A stretch of DNA of 64,000 nucleotides, from positions 1 to 64,000 of the forward strand of contig NZ_AZDB01000007.1 of assembly GCF_001434585.1 (NCBI RefSeq), given 5' to 3'. The stretch comes from Companilactobacillus crustorum JCM 15951. Lineage in GTDB: Bacteria > Bacillota > Bacilli > Lactobacillales > Lactobacillaceae. The translations under genes were made by a program, and so were the position numbers. This document shows, in pieces, positions 8,906 to 17,533 of the stretch. The notes under the pieces were generated by a model. That model saw nothing but the letters and a program-made list of their open reading frames with translations, had not been told where the DNA came from and did not search any database. Positions within the stretch are counted from its first letter, which is position 1. Each line of letters starts with the position of its first letter.

Positions 8906-10348
8906 ATGCTTGGTGTTGGTTTAAGTATTGTCTCTTTGGCACGTTTTCAATTTGCTATGACTACTGTTTTTCACTTTTTCTTTGTTCCGTTCTCAATCGG
9001 AATGGGATTTCTTGTAGCAATTATGGAAACAATCTACGCTGTCAAAAAAGATAAAGTTTACCTAGATATGGCAAAATTTTGGGGTAAGATCTTTCTATTA
9101 AGTTTTGCCGTTGGTATTGTTACTGGTATTATTCAAGAATTCCAATTTGGTATGAATTGGTCTGAATACTCACGTTTTATGGGTGATGTATTCGGTGCTC
9201 CATTGGCTATTGAAGCCCTATTAGCATTCTTTATCGAATCGGTCTTCATTGGGATTTGGATGTTCACTTGGGATCGTTTCAAACCAGGGGTTCATGCTTT
9301 TATGATCTGGATGACTTCAATCGGTACAATGCTATCTGCCATTTGGATTTTAGCTGCTAATAGTTTTATGCAGCATCCTACAGGTTTTAAGATTAATAAC
9401 ACTACTGGTCGAATTCAATTAACTGATTTCGGTGCTGTAGTTGCTAATCCACAATTGTGGAGAGTTTTCCCTCACGTTATTCTAGCAGCCTTTATGACTG
9501 CCGCAGTTGTAATTGCAGGAATGAGTGCTTGGGGACTTTTACGTAAAAAGAAAAATGAAAATCATTTCTTTAAAACGTCTTTGCGCTTTGGTCTTTGGGC
9601 AAGTTTGATCTTTGCTATTCTATCTGCTGGTGCAGGTGATCTTCAGACTCAACAAATTATCAAAGATCAACCTATGAAATTCGCTGCTACTGAAGGTATT
9701 TACAAGGATACTAAAGATCCTGCTCCTTGGACAATCGTGGAATTGATTGATGCTAAGAACCACAAAGCTAGCGGTCAAATCGAAGTTCCTGGTGTCTTAA
9801 GTATCTTGGCCTACCACAGACTAAGTGGTTCAGTTAAGGGTATGGATACTATCAATAAAGAATTACATGCCAAATATGATAAACAATTCGGCAAGAACAT
9901 GAATTACTATGTTCCACCTAAGACACTCTTCTGGAGTTTCAGGGTCATGACCGGAATTGATGCTTTAATCATGTTAGTATCCTTTGTTGGTCTGATCTTC
10001 TCTCGTAAGAAGAAAGATACCATTGAAAATCACAAATGGATGTTGGTTGTTTTAGGCATCTGTATCTGGGTTCCATTTATCGGTAATTCTGCTGGTTGGT
10101 TCATTACCGAATTCGGTCGTTATCCATGGATCGTTTATGGACTCTTTACAATTGCTCAAGCTGTTTCTCCAACTTCAACAGTTGCTAACTTATTATTCAG
10201 TAATATCATTTACTTTGCACTCTTCTTATTCTTGGGTGGCGTTATGGTTTGGTATAGCAGACAAACTCTTCATCATGGTCCTTACTTTGAAGAAGCTGAT
10301 TCCAAACAAAACGTTGATCCATTTGCAAAGGAGGCCTTTGGAAAATGA
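8906..10348 (+). CDS. cydA: Cytochrome bd ubiquinol/menaquinol oxidase subunit I
   Basis: Haem-bearing subunit of the terminal oxidase that reduces oxygen to water with electrons from quinol, in the cytoplasmic membrane. The 480-residue protein starts at the ATG at 8906, with AAGGAGG upstream. Axial haem ligand candidates are His23 (TTVFHFFF) and the His in RVFPHVIL (about residue 190). The TEFGRYPW motif matches Firmicutes CydA, which have Tyr where proteobacteria have Gln. It is the first gene of a tightly coupled cydABDC operon, and the start codon of cydB overlaps its stop. Confidence 0.96.
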   Translation: MLGVGLSIVSLARFQFAMTTVFHFFFVPFSIGMGFLVAIMETIYAVKKDKVYLDMAKFWGKIFLLSFAVGIVTGIIQEFQFGMNWSEYSRFMGDVFGAPLAIEALLAFFIESVFIGIWMFTWDRFKPGVHAFMIWMTSIGTMLSAIWILAANSFMQHPTGFKINNTTGRIQLTDFGAVVANPQLWRVFPHVILAAFMTAAVVIAGMSAWGLLRKKKNENHFFKTSLRFGLWASLIFAILSAGAGDLQTQQIIKDQPMKFAATEGIYKDTKDPAPWTIVELIDAKNHKASGQIEVPGVLSILAYHRLSGSVKGMDTINKELHAKYDKQFGKNMNYYVPPKTLFWSFRVMTGIDALIMLVSFVGLIFSRKKKDTIENHKWMLVVLGICIWVPFIGNSAGWFITEFGRYPWIVYGLFTIAQAVSPTSTVANLLFSNIIYFALFLFLGGVMVWYSRQTLHHGPYFEEADSKQNVDPFAKEAFGK

Positions 10349-11358
10349 CTCTAAGTACATTATGGTTTATCGTAATCGGTCTTCTCTTTTCTATCTTCCT
10401 CTTTCTTGAGGGTTTCGACTTTGGTGTTGGAATGTCTACTCGCTTTTTAGCTAAAGATGAGCAAGAAAGAGCTGCTATCATGTCCACTATTGGCCCACAC
10501 TGGGACGGTAATGAAACATGGCTAGTAACCGCTGGTGGTGCTATGTTTGCTTCATTGCCAATGTGGTATGCATCACTCTTTTCCGGCTACTATATTCTCT
10601 TCTTATTAGTATTAGTTGGATTAATTTTACGTGGTGTTTCCTTCGAATTTCACAAACATGCTGAAACAAAAACAGGTAGAAATATGTGGATGTGGACTTT
10701 CTTCATTGGTAGTATTCTCCCTCCATTCTTCCTATGTATGATTCTTTTAAGTATGGTTCAAGGTATTCCAATGAACGCTAATGGCGACGCTTTTCCTAAG
10801 TTCTTCGACGTTGTTAATCTTCTATCTGTTGTTGGTGGTGTTGCTGGTGTTCTATTATCATTGGTACACGGCCTAAACTTCATCAGATTAAGAATTGAAG
10901 GACCACTGCGTGAACGTGCTCGAAAATTAAATCAGATCTTATACCCGATTCTTTTCCTTGGTGAAGTTGTCTTTGCTGTTTTGGTATTCTTGCAAACTGA
11001 CTTCTTTACTAAGAGATTTGGCTCTTCACTCTTCATTACAGTCCTAATTGTTTTGTTCTCACTATTAGGTTACTATGGAGTCCTAAAGGACAGAGAAGGC
11101 TGGAGCTTTGCTGGTAGTGGCTTATCACTAAGTATGGTTATCGTCTTATTGTTCAACGGTCTATTTCCACGTGTTATGATCGCTACTAACCCAGCTCACA
11201 GTATTTTGATCAAAAACGCTGCTAATTCCCAATACACCCTAACGATTATGACAATCGTAGCTTGCATTTTAGTTCCAATTGTAGCGATTTACTTCATTTG
11301 GTCATATTCTCTATTCACAAAGAGAATAAATCCAAGAGAGAATACGGTGAAATATTAA
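10345..11358 (+). CDS. cydB: Cytochrome bd oxidase subunit II
   Basis: Partner of CydA, a 337-residue membrane protein that starts with an ATGA overlap with the cydA stop, preceded by AAGGAGG. The N-terminal FLEGFDFGVGM signature and the GNETWLVTAGG segment are conserved in CydB. About eight membrane segments are visible. Translational coupling upstream (cydA) and downstream (cydD, one-base overlap) suggests stoichiometric expression of the oxidase and its assembly factor. Confidence 0.96.
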   Translation: MTLSTLWFIVIGLLFSIFLFLEGFDFGVGMSTRFLAKDEQERAAIMSTIGPHWDGNETWLVTAGGAMFASLPMWYASLFSGYYILFLLVLVGLILRGVSFEFHKHAETKTGRNMWMWTFFIGSILPPFFLCMILLSMVQGIPMNANGDAFPKFFDVVNLLSVVGGVAGVLLSLVHGLNFIRLRIEGPLRERARKLNQILYPILFLGEVVFAVLVFLQTDFFTKRFGSSLFITVLIVLFSLLGYYGVLKDREGWSFAGSGLSLSMVIVLLFNGLFPRVMIATNPAHSILIKNAANSQYTLTIMTIVACILVPIVAIYFIWSYSLFTKRINPRENTVKY

Positions 11359-13091
11359 TGATCGATAAGCGTTTATTTCGCTTACCAGGAACAAAAAAAC
11401 TACTCTTAATGCTTGCAGGATTAACTCTCTTGCAAGCATTTGTTATTTTATTCCAAGGTAAGTACTTAGCAGAAGCACTCGTAAATTCATGGGAACAAAA
11501 ATCACTGCAAACGATCATCTATCCGATGATTCTATTTGCAATGGCTTTCGTTTTAAGACATCTGTTCAATCTACTTAATACTAAGATTGTTGAACATTAC
11601 GCCAGCCAAACTTCAGAGGAAATAAGATCCCAGTTACTTGATAAAATTTATAATGCTGGTCCTGAAATGATTTCTGAAGAAGGTACCGGTAATTTAGTTA
11701 CCTCCTCACTCGATGGAATCGACTTGGTAGAAAATTACTTTAAATTGATTTTTACCAAACTAATGAATATGTCGATTATTCCACCAGTTTTATTAGTTTA
11801 TATTTATATGCAAAATATCGCTTCAGGAATAACTTTAACAATTATCGTCCCATTAGTTATTCTATTCATGATTATTTTAGGCTTGGCAGCTCAATCAAAA
11901 GCTGACGCACAATACCAGCAATATACCATCCTTTCAAACCATTTCTTAGACGCCTTGCGTGGTTTACCTACTTTGAAAATGCTTGGTTTAAGCAAGCGTT
12001 ATGCTAAAAATATTTATACTGTCAGTGACGAATATCGTCGTCGGACAATGAATACTTTACGTATCGCCATTCTTTCAACCTTTGCGCTCGATTGGTTGAC
12101 TACTTTAGGAATAGCTATTCTGGCCGTTTTTCTTGGTCTAGGATTGATCAACAACAGCTTTCCTTTATTTCCAGCTTTAGTTACATTGATTTTGGCTCCG
12201 GAATACTTCTTGCCATTACGAGACTTTTCAAATGATTATCATGCTACTTTGAATGGTAAAAATGCTTTAAATTCTATTTTCGAAATATTAGAACGTCCTA
12301 TCACTAAAGATACTGATGCCTTAGATGACTTCACTTGGAATGAAAACTCTACTTTCTCTATTAAAAATCTTCAATTCTCCTATAAGGGTGTTGGGACTAG
12401 TGACGTCAGCCTGGATATCGATCAAATCAAATTATCTGGTTACCAAAAAATTGGTGTAATTGGTAAATCCGGTTCTGGAAAAACTACTTTAATTAGAACA
12501 ATTGGTGGTTTTATCGTCCCTAATCAAAGTGAAATCACAATTAATAATCAGAGCGTGGAAAATTTTAAACAGCTTCATTGGCAAAAGCAATTAACGTTTT
12601 TGCCTCAGTCACCTTACTTATTCTCAGGATCAATTGCCGATAATATTGCTTTTTATCGACCAACTGCTCCCTTAGAAGACATTAAAAAAGCCGCTGTTTC
12701 TGCTGGATTACAGGACTTTATCGCCACTTTAGATGATGGCTACCAAACTCAAATTGGTGAAGGTGGACGTGGTATTTCTGGAGGTCAGCAACAAAGAATA
12801 ATGCTTGCCCGTGCCTTTTTAGCCGATGATCGTCGCATTTTGATTTTTGATGAACCAACCGCTCATTTGGATATTGAAACTGAGTATGCTTTAAAAAAGC
12901 CTATGGAAAAATTATTTAAAAATCATTTAGTTATTTTTGCAACGCATCGCTTGCATTGGATCAAAGAAATGGACTATGTCATCGTTATGAACAATGGTCA
13001 AATTGCTGAGCAAGGTACTCCTCAGGAACTCGCTAATCATAACGGTGCTTACTCGCAATTAATTGCAAATATGAGAGGTGACCAACTATGA
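11358..13091 (+). CDS. cydD: Heterodimeric thiol-reductant ABC exporter subunit required for cytochrome bd assembly
   Basis: Half of the CydDC ABC exporter, which exports glutathione/cysteine and is needed to assemble cytochrome bd. The ATG at 11358 shares its A with the cydB stop, giving 577 residues. An N-terminal six-helix membrane domain (1-310) is followed by an ATPase domain with Walker A GKSGSGKTT, signature ISGGQQQR and Walker B ILIFDEPTAHLD. The EGTGNLVTSSLDGIDLVENY segment is characteristic of CydD-type subunits. In Bacillus naming this third gene would be called cydC. Confidence 0.92.
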   Translation: MIDKRLFRLPGTKKLLLMLAGLTLLQAFVILFQGKYLAEALVNSWEQKSLQTIIYPMILFAMAFVLRHLFNLLNTKIVEHYASQTSEEIRSQLLDKIYNAGPEMISEEGTGNLVTSSLDGIDLVENYFKLIFTKLMNMSIIPPVLLVYIYMQNIASGITLTIIVPLVILFMIILGLAAQSKADAQYQQYTILSNHFLDALRGLPTLKMLGLSKRYAKNIYTVSDEYRRRTMNTLRIAILSTFALDWLTTLGIAILAVFLGLGLINNSFPLFPALVTLILAPEYFLPLRDFSNDYHATLNGKNALNSIFEILERPITKDTDALDDFTWNENSTFSIKNLQFSYKGVGTSDVSLDIDQIKLSGYQKIGVIGKSGSGKTTLIRTIGGFIVPNQSEITINNQSVENFKQLHWQKQLTFLPQSPYLFSGSIADNIAFYRPTAPLEDIKKAAVSAGLQDFIATLDDGYQTQIGEGGRGISGGQQQRIMLARAFLADDRRILIFDEPTAHLDIETEYALKKPMEKLFKNHLVIFATHRLHWIKEMDYVIVMNNGQIAEQGTPQELANHNGAYSQLIANMRGDQL

Positions 13092-14827
13092 ATTTCTTCA
13101 AGACATTCAAATCTGATACCTGGGTCAAACCTTATATCAAGCAATATAAAGGCTTATTGATTACAGCCTTATTGTTAGGTCTAATGACCTCATTTTGTGC
13201 AGCCGCTTTAATGTTTACTTCTGGATACACGATTGATAAAGCTGCTACTCACCCTATCAATATTCTTCTAATCTATATTCCAATTCTTTTAACCCGTGCT
13301 TTTGGAATTGGACGTCCTGTTTTCAAATACATTGAACGTCTGATGAGCCACAATTGGGTTCTAAAAGTTACATCTGATTTAAGAACTAGACTTTATAAAA
13401 ATCTTGAAGGAGACGCCTCATTTTTTACCGAACATCACAAAACCGGCGACATTATGGGACTGCTTTCTGAGGATATTAGCCATCTCCAGAACCTGTACTT
13501 AAGAACGGTCTTTCCAGCAGTTATTTCCTATTTGCTAACAATTGTTGCCTCACTCGCATTAGGTGTCTTTAATCCTTCTTTTGGCTTTTTCGTTTTTCTG
13601 CTACTATTCGTTGAAGTTTTTCTTGTACCTCTAATTTCAGTCACAATTGAAAGCGCCCGTCGAGCCTATCAAAAGGAAGTTAAGAATGATCTTTATATTC
13701 AATTAACTGATAATATCCTTGGCGTAGATGATTGGGTGGTTTCTGGCCGTAAAAAAGATTTCAAAAATCTTACTTCCAAAAACATTAAAAGTTTAGATTC
13801 TTCAAAAAATAAATCTAAAGCATTTCGTCGTAATCGTGACTTTGGACTGCAACTAGTTTTTGTAGCAATAGTTGTCTGTTTCCTTATCTTCACTAATCTG
13901 ACAATGACTCATAATCAGGCACAGGCTAATTTCGTTTCTGCGGTCGTCTTAGCCATTTTCCCCTTATCTGATGCAATTATCCCTGTCAGTCAAGGATTTG
14001 AAGAGTGGCCCTTATATAAGGACTCTATCAATCGTTTAAACACTGTTCAGCCAGTTACTAATAATTTACCTAAACAGGTTACTATTAATCCTAAAGATTT
14101 TAATTCCATTTCACTTAATAACGTGACTTTCGAATATGATTCGAATTCGCCAATTTTGATCAAGAATTTCTCTCAAAATATTCACAAAGGCGAAAAGTTA
14201 GCTTTGCTTGGTCCAAGTGGAATTGGTAAAACAACTATTTTACAATTAATTTTAGGTGACTTATCCCCTCAACAAGGACAAATTCAGGTTAACGATTTTG
14301 ATATCTCTCAAATTCAAGAAAATCGTGAACAAATTTTTTCTGTATTGAATCAAAAACCTTTCTTATTCAATACCACACTGATGAATAACGTTAGACTAGG
14401 CAATGAGCAAAAATCCGACGCTGCTATCAAACAAGCAATTGAGCGTGTTGGTTTGAAAGATCTTATCGAATCATTACCAGATAAATACAACACTATTGTC
14501 GGTGAAAATGGTGCCCGTTTCTCAGGTGGCGAACAAGAAAGAATTGCCTTGGCTAGGATCTTGCTTCAAGATGCTCCTGTGGTTCTTTTGGACGAACCTA
14601 CAGTTGGTCTGGATCCTATTACCGAAAACGAATTATTAGAGACGTTCTTTGATGTCCTTCAAGATAAAACTATTATCTGGGTCACTCATCATTTACAAGG
14701 TATCAAGCACGTCGATCATGTCGTTTTTATGAATGACAAGGGCATTGAGATGGAAGGATCACCTCAACAGCTCTATCAAACAAATAGTCATTTCAAAGAA
14801 CTGTATCAAATGGATCAAGGAATATAG
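13088..14827 (+). CDS. cydC: Second subunit of the CydDC-type ABC exporter
   Basis: Partner of the preceding ABC subunit, with a 4-base ATGA overlap. The 579-residue protein has a membrane domain (1-320) and an ATPase domain with Walker A GPSGIGKTT, signature FSGGEQER and Walker B VVLLDEPTVGLD. TRAFGIGRPVFKYIERLMSH in the membrane domain is typical of CydC. It is the last gene of the operon. A CGTTATAACG palindrome follows the stop codon immediately, and terminators lie at 14892-14930 and 14983-15027. Confidence 0.92.
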   Translation: MNFFKTFKSDTWVKPYIKQYKGLLITALLLGLMTSFCAAALMFTSGYTIDKAATHPINILLIYIPILLTRAFGIGRPVFKYIERLMSHNWVLKVTSDLRTRLYKNLEGDASFFTEHHKTGDIMGLLSEDISHLQNLYLRTVFPAVISYLLTIVASLALGVFNPSFGFFVFLLLFVEVFLVPLISVTIESARRAYQKEVKNDLYIQLTDNILGVDDWVVSGRKKDFKNLTSKNIKSLDSSKNKSKAFRRNRDFGLQLVFVAIVVCFLIFTNLTMTHNQAQANFVSAVVLAIFPLSDAIIPVSQGFEEWPLYKDSINRLNTVQPVTNNLPKQVTINPKDFNSISLNNVTFEYDSNSPILIKNFSQNIHKGEKLALLGPSGIGKTTILQLILGDLSPQQGQIQVNDFDISQIQENREQIFSVLNQKPFLFNTTLMNNVRLGNEQKSDAAIKQAIERVGLKDLIESLPDKYNTIVGENGARFSGGEQERIALARILLQDAPVVLLDEPTVGLDPITENELLETFFDVLQDKTIIWVTHHLQGIKHVDHVVFMNDKGIEMEGSPQQLYQTNSHFKELYQMDQGI

Positions 14828-14837
14828 CGTTATAACG
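14828..14837. repeat. CGTTATAACG palindrome, copy 2 (just after cydC)
   Basis: Exact 10-bp palindrome starting at the base after the cydC stop codon, in non-coding DNA. Confidence 0.6.
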
Positions 14838-14891
14838 TTAAAAGAATATATAGTTTTCGCTTAATTTTTGTTAAAACATACCGCCTTCCAC

Positions 14892-14930
14892 AAAAATCAC
14901 AATTTTACAGCTGAGCCAATTGTGATTTTT
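14892..14930. terminator. Hairpin downstream of cydABDC
   Basis: The 13-bp perfect stem AAAAATCACAATT / AATTGTGATTTTT encloses a 13-base loop. The T-run is short, so it may stop transcription weakly or protect the 3' end of the cyd mRNA. Confidence 0.65.
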
Positions 14931-14982
14931 GCTCCAGGCTAGAGTAATGGTAAAATTTCTTATTAACATTTAGACAAGAAAA

Positions 14983-15027
14983 AAAACTCAAATGACTATT
15001 TATATTAAGTCATTTGAGCTTTTTTTA
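14983..15027. terminator. Rho-independent terminator, bidirectional
   Basis: The stem AAAAACTCAAATGACT / AGTCATTTGAGCTTTTT is flanked by A- and T-runs. It ends the cyd operon from the left and the leftward polyprenyl synthase operon from the right. Confidence 0.85.
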
Positions 15028-15058
15028 TACATTGAAGTTTATACAAAATAATTATTCA

Positions 15059-15216
15059 GTCTGGAGCGGAGCTAGGATGGTCTCAGCCATTAAATTGTTC
15101 TTAGTTGGCGATTTATGCCGGCTTAGAACAAGACTCGCTTTGGAAACAATTTGAACTTTAATTGGTTTCAAACGATGTCCATGGCGTTCCAGACCATTCC
15201 TAGCGCAGTGGAAGAC
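15059..15216. repeat. Structured cloverleaf-like intergenic element
   Basis: A GC-richer non-coding block. The outer arms GCTAGGATGGTCT (15071-15083) and AGACCATTCCTAGC (15191-15204) are inverted. Inside lie two further hairpins: TTGTTCTTAG (15095-15104) with CTTAGAACAA (15122-15131), and TTTGGAAACAATT (15139-15151) with AATTGGTTTCAAA (15160-15172). It lies in the 3' region of the leftward 109-residue gene. It may be a dispersed repeat or a structured 3' UTR. Confidence 0.55.
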
Positions 15217-15231
15217 GGCAATCCTTCAATG

Positions 15232-15561
15232 TTAATTATGCCAAACTGCCCCATTAATCATTCCAATAAGACTCTGTGACAAAGTTTTTCTTGATATATC
15301 AGTCATTTGCTTTAATATTTCATTTTGTTCTTTACTGAATTGGTATTCTTTATGGATTGCCAATTCTTCTGAAAGAATAACTATCGCAGATAAGGCCTCG
15401 GAAATTTCTTTATATTGTTTTGAAACCTTCTCTGGCTTATTAATGGCAGCATACGATGTTTGAATTACTGATTTCAATTTCCCATTGTCTGTGGAATTAT
15501 TTAGTTGATTCAACAATTGGTTTACTTTAACTACTATATCCGTCTTTTCGTTCTTATTCAT
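15232..15561 (-). CDS. Small helical protein of unknown function, bacteriocin-immunity-like
   Basis: A 109-residue, wholly helical, soluble-looking protein. It starts 7 bases after the stop of the polyprenyl synthase gene and is probably co-transcribed. No family is certain. The length, the amphipathic helix pattern and the FSKEQNEILKQM segment (about residues 75-86) recall small bacteriocin immunity proteins of lactic acid bacteria, but no bacteriocin gene is adjacent and the resemblance is weak. A role in prenyl or quinone metabolism is equally possible from context. Confidence 0.6.
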   Translation of the reverse strand: MNKNEKTDIVVKVNQLLNQLNNSTDNGKLKSVIQTSYAAINKPEKVSKQYKEISEALSAIVILSEELAIHKEYQFSKEQNEILKQMTDISRKTLSQSLIGMINGAVWHN

Positions 15562-15568
15562 TTTTTAC

Positions 15569-16540
15569 CTACTTAATCCGATTAATCAATCTTTTAACAA
15601 CTGCTAATAGTACTTTTTGGCTCTTATTAACTGGCAATTTTTTAATTTCATTGATAGCGTGCTGCGTATAACCTTGAGCTATATCTTTTGCCTGATTTAA
15701 ATAGCCATCATCCACTACAATATTAGTAGCTGCATTGATATCCTCGGTGGTTAAATTATCTTGGGATAAGAGAGCTATTAATTTCTCATTTTTAGATTCT
15801 AAACCTAAAATATAAGGCAAAGAATAGACGCCATTTTTCAAATCTTCATGTACTGGCTTTCCTATTTGAGCAGAATTGCTAAAATCTAAAATATCATCAA
15901 TAATTTGAAAAGCCATACCTATGTCATATCCAATTTCTTTACAACGCGTGACAACTTCCTGACTGCCATAGCTTACAGCCGCGCCCATTGTGGCACTCAA
16001 ACTGAACAATTCAGCTGTCTTGCCTGATATTTCTTTCAGATACATATCAGTCGTAGCATTTACATTAAAGTTGATCAACATTTGATCAAGCTCACCAATT
16101 AAAATTCTTTTCATACTTAAAGCATTTCTTAAAATATCAGCATTGGCATCTAAATGTCTTGAAATTAATTCAAAGTATATCGTAAATAAATAATCGCCAG
16201 CATATATTGCATTTCTTCGACCATAACGTGTGTGAATTGTTGGTTGAGCCCTGCGCATGGGGGAGTCATCAATTACATCATCATGAATCAATGTTGCCAC
16301 ATGCAATATTTCTAAGGAAGCAGCTAACGGTATTAGATCATCATTTGAGCGCTTTTCATTTCCAAATTCACTGAATAACAAAAAGAAGGCTGGACGCAAC
16401 ATTTTGCCACCTGAAGTTAAATCTATAATCATTGAACTTATGTCCAGATTACTAATATTCACCATTTTATGAATATATTCTGTTGTTAAATCCAATTTCT
16501 CCCCGAGTTGAGGATAGCTTTTCCAAATTGAGTTCGCCAT
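15569..16540 (-). CDS. Trans polyprenyl diphosphate synthase (long-chain, quinone side chain)
   Basis: Chain-elongating prenyltransferase that condenses isopentenyl diphosphate with allylic diphosphates. The 323-residue protein carries both aspartate-rich motifs: LIHDDVIDD (first, followed by SPMRR) and IIDDILDF (second). It is divergent from menA, with only 78 bases between the starts, which suggests that it makes the menaquinone tail (HepT/component II type) rather than the undecaprenyl carrier. The chain length cannot be read with certainty. A HepS-like subunit was not seen; the small downstream gene does not look like one. Confidence 0.88.
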   Translation of the reverse strand: MANSIWKSYPQLGEKLDLTTEYIHKMVNISNLDISSMIIDLTSGGKMLRPAFFLLFSEFGNEKRSNDDLIPLAASLEILHVATLIHDDVIDDSPMRRAQPTIHTRYGRRNAIYAGDYLFTIYFELISRHLDANADILRNALSMKRILIGELDQMLINFNVNATTDMYLKEISGKTAELFSLSATMGAAVSYGSQEVVTRCKEIGYDIGMAFQIIDDILDFSNSAQIGKPVHEDLKNGVYSLPYILGLESKNEKLIALLSQDNLTTEDINAATNIVVDDGYLNQAKDIAQGYTQHAINEIKKLPVNKSQKVLLAVVKRLINRIK

Positions 16541-16618
16541 AAAATATTTCTTACCCCTGTATTACTTATTCAAAAATAATTCTATAATAGAACCTATCAA
16601 ATCCAAAGGACTGATTTT
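16541..16618. promoter_or_regulatory. Divergent promoter region of the prenyl synthase and menA genes
   Basis: A 78-base gap between divergent starts. A consensus -10 TATAAT lies at 16583-16588 in the menA direction, about 30 bases before its TTG start; the -35 match is poor. Confidence 0.45.
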
Positions 16619-17533
16619 TTGAAACCATCTGTATTTTTTGAACTTGTCGAAATAAAAGCTAAAACTGCTAGTGTCTTCCCTTTCTTAATGGGAACTTTGT
16701 ATTCATATTATCACTGGCACTCTATTAACGCTCTTGATTTGATTCTCTTTTTTATCGCTATGTTTCTTTTCAATATGGCTGTCGATATTAACGACAACTA
16801 TTGGGATTACAAAAATGCCACCGGAGTCGAAAGTTTTAGACGTGATACTAACGTTATAGGCGTGCATCATTTAAATATTCATTTAATCGGCTGGTTAGAC
16901 TTTTCCTTTACTGCCATTGCTGCCATTATTGGATTATTCATCGTTTCAAGAACCGGTTGGCCTTTACTCTTCTTAGGGCTATTCTCATTTGCCATAGGTT
17001 TTTGTTATGCTGGTGGACCATGGCCAATCAATCGTGGACCTCTAGGTGAATTTTTCTCAGGCTTTACAATGGGCTACGTAATTTATCTAATCGCCATCTA
17101 TATCAATGTCGTTCATAACCCTACTGTTATTTTAGACTTCAAATTTTATGGAGACGCTCTCCTATCATCATTGTTGACCTTCTTCGCCATCTCTAATCTT
17201 CTTTTAGCTAACAATATTGCTGACCAAAAAGAAGATATCAACTTAGGACGAAAAACACTAGTATATTATCTTGGCAAAGCTAACTCTATCTTTATTTTGA
17301 AATCGCTCTACGTCTTGGGATACTTAGCCTTGATCTGTTCAGTTATTCTAGGATTATTGCCTAAACTAATGCTACTGACACTGCTAATTACACCAATAGT
17401 TTATAAAAATGCCAAAGCCTTCAGTAAGAATCCGATTAAGAAGAAAACTTTCCCACTTATCATCAAGAATCTCTTACTAATCACTTTGACAGAAACTGTA
17501 ACCTTTATTTTAGGAGTTATCTTTAATTTTTAA
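16619..17533 (+). CDS. menA: 1,4-dihydroxy-2-naphthoate polyprenyltransferase (UbiA family)
   Basis: Attaches the prenyl tail to dihydroxynaphthoate to give demethylmenaquinone, in the membrane. The 304-residue protein starts at a TTG with AAAGGA upstream. The first Asp-rich motif, NMAVDINDNYWDY (about residues 54-66), and the second, NNIADQKEDINLGRKT (about 197-212), are typical of MenA. About eight hydrophobic segments are visible. No other men genes are in the window. Its 3' end overlaps the convergent ackA gene by 11 bases. Confidence 0.88.
   Translation: MKPSVFFELVEIKAKTASVFPFLMGTLYSYYHWHSINALDLILFFIAMFLFNMAVDINDNYWDYKNATGVESFRRDTNVIGVHHLNIHLIGWLDFSFTAIAAIIGLFIVSRTGWPLLFLGLFSFAIGFCYAGGPWPINRGPLGEFFSGFTMGYVIYLIAIYINVVHNPTVILDFKFYGDALLSSLLTFFAISNLLLANNIADQKEDINLGRKTLVYYLGKANSIFILKSLYVLGYLALICSVILGLLPKLMLLTLLITPIVYKNAKAFSKNPIKKKTFPLIIKNLLLITLTETVTFILGVIFNF

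Noticed and set aside
15167-15182. 16-base exact match (TTCAAACGATGTCCAT) to the UvrA-like gene near 41604-41619
   Set aside because: About one such match is expected by chance among all pairs in 64 kb, and the flanks do not match.
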